Part shown: piece by piece, positions 60,077-64,000 of the stretch | Numbering within the stretch: the stretch's first letter is position 1 | Layout of the letters: each line of letters opens with the position of its first letter | Assembly (NCBI GenBank): GCA_008729055.1 | Contig: SDUX01000006.1 | Location: 3,584,842-3,648,841, forward strand | From: Pyropia haitanensis | Lineage: Eukaryota; Rhodophyta; Bangiophyceae; Bangiales; Bangiaceae | Direction of reading: 5' to 3' | DNA length: 64,000 bases | Program-made: the position numbers and the translations under genes | The notes under the pieces: generated by a model | Database searches by the model: none | What the model saw: only the letters and a program-made list of their open reading frames with translations | Told to the model about the DNA's origin: nothing

Positions 60077-60587
60077 GCCGCGCGCTCGCCGGGCCCACCG
60101 CCGGATACGCAGCTCATCTCACGTCGTCGTGTGTGCACTCGTGCCCCCTCCATCTTGACACCACTGCGCTTCATCTGAGATTATGATTCATCCTCTCACC
60201 AGGCGGTAGTGTACTACGCAACTACGCAGTAATGACGCCGTCATCGTGCCGTGAGACTTCTGCGCGGGGGTCGTCTACCAGAGTGCTTCTCTTTGCGCGC
60301 CATGCCGCCCTACACACGTCGTCCCATCCCGCAGTTCGTTGTCGCGCTGTCTCTTCTCTGTGACGCGTAAGTTTGTGGGTGTTTTGGGAGGGTGGAGGCG
60401 TGGCTGGATGACCGCGCTTGATGGCAGGTCAACGCCGTGAGACGACGGACTCCGTCGCTGGTTGTGAAGCACGGCAGTGTGCTACTGCCGCCGCATCGCA
60501 CACGTCCGTATCCTTACTGTTCCGGTTCGCGCTGCGCCGCTCCCTGTGCCTCCCCATGTCTTTGTGTGACTGTGGGCTGGTCTTTCT
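60077..60587. other. Upstream region of the gene at 60588
   Basis: About 500 bp of balanced composition, presumably the promoter/5' leader. No clear TATA box or gene is seen. Confidence 0.4.
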
Positions 60588-63545
60588 ATGGCTATAGCGT
60601 ACAGAGCCCTGCACGTCATGGGCCCTTTAGGAACCGATCGGCCCACCGATTGGAGTGCGCGCACTGTTGCCCAGGATGCTACCGGCACCGATCGGCCTAC
60701 TGACGCCGGTCGCGGCCCTGTGGTACGCGACGCTGTGGGTAACGCTCTGCCCACGGACGTGGGTGGTGGTACGGTGGCGGGTAATGCGGTGGGCAGCGAG
60801 CGGCCCACGGACGCGGGGGGCGGCACTGTGGCGGATAATGCGGTGGGCAGCGAGCGGCCCACGGACGCGGGGGGCGGCACTGTGGCGGATAATGCGGTGG
60901 GCAGCGGTGTGCCCTCGGACGCGGTTGGCAGGACTGTGGGGGATGATGCGGTGGGTAGTGCTCGGCCCTCAGACGCGGGTGACAGCCGGGTCCCTCGTGA
61001 TGCTACGGGCAGCGCTCGGCTTGCGGACGTGGGTGGTGGCGCGGTGCCTAAGGACGATACCGGCAGCGCTCAGCCCACGGACGCGGATGGCGGCACGGTA
61101 CCCAAGAACGCTATCGGCGGTGCTCGGACCAACGATATTACAGGCAGCGTCAAGTCTAAGGTGCCCGACGAGTACGTGCGAGTCTTCGAGCTCTTGAGCA
61201 TCCCCGACGTGCAAAAGGTGCAAGTTCTCGCGCGGCTGCTGCAGAGCCTTTACGACGTCGCCTCGAAGTTGGATGGTCATTTATCGACGACGGGGGGAGC
61301 GATTCATGTCGCAGTCAGCCGAATGTGTGATGCGGACAACCCGCTTGCAGCACCGCAGCACCGCTGGATCCGCGTCTATGATCGGCTCGGGTTTTTCAGC
61401 GACGGAGACGAGCACGCATGTCGCATCGTCAACATTGGGCTCTCATACGCATACCGGCATAAGGAAGTGAACGCCCTCACGGCCGCTAACGCTGTCCGAC
61501 TACGCGCTGGAGCAGAGTCTCCTGTTGCAGGTGGCGAGCAGATCCTGGGACGCGGCGCGGACCAGCAGCAACTGCCAGAAGGCGGCATTGTTGTTGGACG
61601 CCGGCCGGGCACGTTAGCAACGAGCCTGCCCATTGGCGGTGACTCGTTCACGCTCGCGCCTCCAGGGCCGGACCAGCCTTCCGTTGCTCCGTCTGGTGCC
61701 AACGCGCGCGCTGCGCGGGATGGAATAGTTACGTCGGATCAAGGTGACTTTGGCTCTGAATTCCCAGCTGGTGTCGTCCTCCCTGAAGGCGGACTGGTCG
61801 TGCGAAGGCATGACAATGAAGACCGCGCAGGCGAAGCAGTTGGTGACGAAGTGAACCTCGGTGGCATCATTGTCGCGACGCGGGCATCACAAAAACAACC
61901 TGACGCAGTACCTGCTGGCAGCGGGCCCACTCTGTTGGGCCCAAACATCTCTGGCAGCGGTAGAGATGTTGAACCAAGCAAGATTGTGAGCAGTGTTCAA
62001 CCAGTCGTCACACCCAGCGCTTCATCTGTCACGTGCATCTCTTCCGTGTTGGAGGCTCTCAGGGAGAGGCAGGACATCCGGCAAGTGCTGCATCAGTTGG
62101 TGATTGACAGCTTGCTCTGCTTGGGGCGCCTTAAGGGCGGGTCTGCATCTGGGTCAGCATCCGCAGTGAATGAGGCGGGGTGGTCAGCGGTCCGCGCCAT
62201 TCTACATCGATGGTGGCCTGTTTGGGAAGTCCCCGCTGGCGCAGACATGCAGCCGCCGCCACCGGGTACTGTTGGTTACATTGCTCATCCCTCGCGACCG
62301 ATCTTGTCTTCAAGGTGGGCTATTGATGTCGACATGAAGGCGATCAACACGGTCATCCAGAAACTTGAGGTCAAGTCCGGTCGCTATTTTGACAAGAACA
62401 AGCTGCCAATGAAGGTTTCTGTGTCACGCATAGGGCCCAACGTGCGCGGGGTCATTGGCGTGTCCGTGGCGACCTTGTTGCTGGTGGCTACCAAAGAGCA
62501 GATGTTTTGTACTATTGTCTCCGATCTGATGGCCCAAGGCCGTGTACCGACCATGAACAAGGTGCCACTGCTGGCAGCCACGCGCCACGACTTCGAGACA
62601 GCTGCACTGGAATCGGAAGAGGTACTCGTGTCAGACGTGTTCGACCAAGGCGGCTATCGTCCTGTTACTGACCACAATGGCGCGGCAGCGCCCGCGCTGG
62701 GGATGGCGGACGACATTGAGGAGACTCCCGTGGAGGACCTTGAGAAGGAAATGGATCTGTTGCTGGCGCAAGAGGAAGAACAGGAAAGGGCCGCAAAGAG
62801 AGCCCATCGCATTGCTATCCGCCGGCGATCACGGCCTGCCGACGAGCCCAAGCAAGATGTACCCGCCGATCTCGTGCTCAATCCACCTGCGTCCGCACCC
62901 GCTCCGTCTTCCCCTGCTCCATCCTCACCTAAGACTGGGTCTTCTCCAGTGGCCAAGAAGCAGAGACCAAACCCAAGCGGTCTTCAGGGTGGAACCAGGA
63001 CTGGCACTAGCGCCTTAGAGGCGAGTTCAATGATGCATTTGTGCCCTCCCCGCAGGGCGACTCCTTCACGGCCGAGACCGTCCGCGCGAAGGCCAGTGCA
63101 GCTGCCGACACCGGCACCTTCATCGAAGCGGCGACGCGCTTCTCCAGAGATTAACGAGAGTTCCAGTCCTTCGTCAGGATCATCATCTTCCTCGGACGGA
63201 CTCCCGATTCTTTTGCGCACGAGGACCAATGCGCCGCAAGGGGAGGCATCACCAGAACCTTTGCTGCAAGGCACTGCATTACTTTATGCTGCTGAGAGAG
63301 AGAAAACCCGCATGCGTGTGTCAGCCAGCGTCGCGGCGTCTCGGATGGACTTGGCCGCCATATCTGCGCGTCTTCCTACCGCGTCTGCAGATGCTCCTCC
63401 GCCCTTGCCACCGCACGTGACGCCCGTTACTTCCGGGCCGCCGCCGACGCCTCTCTCTGCCACCGCAGGCGCTGGCCCATCCCCTGGTGCTTCCCGTGCA
63501 TCAGCTCCGGCGGTTGAGAGGGACAAGTCTACGCCATCAAAATAA
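60588..63545 (+). CDS. Uncharacterised 985-residue protein with N-terminal tandem repeats
   Basis: Start ATG 60588 (MAIAYRALHVMGPLGTDRPT), no introns needed, stop TAA 63543-63545. Residues ~15-180 are about nine copies of an 18-residue repeat (GSERPTDAGGGTVADNAV type). Residues ~185-300 look globular (VRVFELLSIPDVQKVQVLAR). A central block near 480-690 includes WSAVRAILHRWWPVWEVPAG and TIVSDLMAQGRVPTMNKVPL. After an acidic-basic helical stretch (LEKEMDLLLAQEEEQERAAK) come Ser/Pro/Arg-rich, nuclear-localisation-like segments (KRRRASPE). No family is recognised. Convergent with the PIF1-like helicase, stops only 62 bp apart; a shared mobile element is possible but unproven. Confidence 0.7.
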   Translation: MAIAYRALHVMGPLGTDRPTDWSARTVAQDATGTDRPTDAGRGPVVRDAVGNALPTDVGGGTVAGNAVGSERPTDAGGGTVADNAVGSERPTDAGGGTVADNAVGSGVPSDAVGRTVGDDAVGSARPSDAGDSRVPRDATGSARLADVGGGAVPKDDTGSAQPTDADGGTVPKNAIGGARTNDITGSVKSKVPDEYVRVFELLSIPDVQKVQVLARLLQSLYDVASKLDGHLSTTGGAIHVAVSRMCDADNPLAAPQHRWIRVYDRLGFFSDGDEHACRIVNIGLSYAYRHKEVNALTAANAVRLRAGAESPVAGGEQILGRGADQQQLPEGGIVVGRRPGTLATSLPIGGDSFTLAPPGPDQPSVAPSGANARAARDGIVTSDQGDFGSEFPAGVVLPEGGLVVRRHDNEDRAGEAVGDEVNLGGIIVATRASQKQPDAVPAGSGPTLLGPNISGSGRDVEPSKIVSSVQPVVTPSASSVTCISSVLEALRERQDIRQVLHQLVIDSLLCLGRLKGGSASGSASAVNEAGWSAVRAILHRWWPVWEVPAGADMQPPPPGTVGYIAHPSRPILSSRWAIDVDMKAINTVIQKLEVKSGRYFDKNKLPMKVSVSRIGPNVRGVIGVSVATLLLVATKEQMFCTIVSDLMAQGRVPTMNKVPLLAATRHDFETAALESEEVLVSDVFDQGGYRPVTDHNGAAAPALGMADDIEETPVEDLEKEMDLLLAQEEEQERAAKRAHRIAIRRRSRPADEPKQDVPADLVLNPPASAPAPSSPAPSSPKTGSSPVAKKQRPNPSGLQGGTRTGTSALEASSMMHLCPPRRATPSRPRPSARRPVQLPTPAPSSKRRRASPEINESSSPSSGSSSSSDGLPILLRTRTNAPQGEASPEPLLQGTALLYAAEREKTRMRVSASVAASRMDLAAISARLPTASADAPPPLPPHVTPVTSGPPPTPLSATAGAGPSPGASRASAPAVERDKSTPSK
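60650..61140 (+). repeat. 54-bp coding tandem repeat, about 9 copies
   Basis: Units of the type GTGGGCAGCGAGCGGCCCAC...GGATAATGCG. Two adjacent copies (60790-60900) are identical; the others are diverged. Confidence 0.8.
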
Positions 63546-63546
63546 A
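63541..63546 (+). terminator. AATAAA poly(A) signal overlapping the stop codon
   Basis: AATAAA overlaps the TAA stop of the 60588 gene. With only 62 bp to the opposite gene's stop, a very short 3' UTR or overlapping transcripts are expected. Confidence 0.45.
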
Positions 63547-63607
63547 ACAAGCAGCACTTCCCTGCAGTCACAGATGGACGAACAAGCCGGGACGCACAGC
63601 AGAGCAC

Positions 63608-64000
63608 TCACAGACGAGTGGCATCGCGGTAAAACGACAACGACGACGGATCCGCAAGCACGCGGTTCCCCGCGAAGGACTTGACGTACATACACCGCTT
63701 GTCGTTAACGCGGCTTATCGCCGCGTTGACCATGCCAGCGCCAAAGGCAGAGGCAATATCCAGGACCGCCTCAGACAGGGTGAGACTTTGAGAACGATGT
63801 ACCGTGATGGCCCAGCCTAAGACAAAAGGCACTTGGCACCGCACTGCAACAGCTCCCGGATGTGCGAGTATACGGGCCTCGAAGTTAACAGGAGGGCAAG
63901 CCACCTTGATCCAGTCGCGACCTGCGTCTCGCACACCGTGCATGCCGCGTCCCACTCCCGGAGGAAGCGCGTGACTCGTGAAGTGCACAACTGGAGTGCC
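63608..64000 (-). CDS. PIF1-like DNA helicase, C-terminal end (5' partial at window edge)
   Basis: Only the last ~130 codons are inside the window; the frame is open to base 64000. The sequence reads VPFVLGWAITVHRSQSLTLS (motif V region, T-V-H-R-S-Q, normally T-I-H-K-S-Q-G) and then DIASAFGAGMVNAAISRVND (motif VI, A-I-S-R with the arginine finger) and a closing SFAGNRVLADPSSLSFY, as in PIF1/RecD-type superfamily 1 helicases. The stop is TGA 63610-63608. In GC-rich protists such genes are often Helitron RepHel proteins or host-like PIF1 paralogues; the N-terminal part needed to decide lies outside. Confidence 0.75.
   Translation of the reverse strand, partial: GTPVVHFTSHALPPGVGRGMHGVRDAGRDWIKVACPPVNFEARILAHPGAVAVRCQVPFVLGWAITVHRSQSLTLSEAVLDIASAFGAGMVNAAISRVNDKRCMYVKSFAGNRVLADPSSLSFYRDATRL

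Noticed and set aside
1..64000. tRNA, rRNA and CRISPR arrays
   Set aside because: No cloverleaf-like sequence with A and B boxes, no rRNA core sequence, and no spaced direct repeats with unique spacers were recognised by eye. A tRNAscan/Infernal run would be decisive.

Overview
This is nuclear DNA from a very GC-rich eukaryote. Spliceosomal introns can be read directly (GTACGT...TAG in the gene at 39870, GTACGC...TAG in the gene at 52408-55581), and there are chromoviral Ty3/gypsy elements, PIF/Harbinger elements, a Plavaka/CACTA-like transposase and a PIF1-type helicase, with no bacterial operon structure. Extreme Ala/Gly/Pro codon bias with G/C homopolymers and many transposons would fit a bangiophyte red alga (Porphyra/Pyropia type) or another GC-rich protist. 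That placement is inference only. I saw no rRNA, tRNA or CRISPR array.

Layout. 1-7661: 3' part of a + strand Ty3/gypsy chromovirus (gag, pol, long repeat-rich 3' region, polypurine tract, 3' LTR). Gag and Pol are joined by a textbook -1 slippery heptamer. It appears to have inserted into the pol of a second, minus-strand gypsy element (7662-10876: protease fragment, gag, 5' LTR). 12180-13850: a decayed DIRS/Ngaro-like retroelement. 14882-15438: a PIF/Harbinger-type MITE with TAA target duplications. 15487-16174: an Ala-rich host gene.

16304-28611 is the centrepiece: a 12.3-kb PIF/Harbinger transposon with perfect 19-bp terminal inverted repeats and TTA duplications. It carries a DDE transposase (+), a convergent Myb/SANT-like trihelix partner protein (-), and a third minus-strand protein. 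The third protein has two copies of an unfamiliar Cys motif followed by 28 tandem 29-residue Trp-containing repeats. The transposase/Myb-like pair is the usual Harbinger pair; the third protein and the large size are unusual.

28791-31835: a multi-exon Ala-rich gene. 33642-36844: a broken Plavaka-like transposase with a ~250-bp tandem array upstream. 39870-42020: an intact two-exon gene ending in a 30-bp minisatellite. 43633, 49641 and 56042: copies of one dispersed repeat. 44640-58950: several GC-rich membrane or secreted protein genes (beta-propeller-like, glycosyltransferase-like) whose frames break at G/C homopolymers. Embedded among them (52408-55581) is a complete Crinkler/RHS-type protein: hydrophobic leader, coiled coil, P-loop NTPase and PD-(D/E)xK-like nuclease. 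60588-63545: an unknown nuclear-type protein, convergent with a PIF1-like helicase that runs off the right edge.

Most annotated DNA belongs to mobile elements or repeats. Host genes are the minority and their exon structures are only partly resolved.
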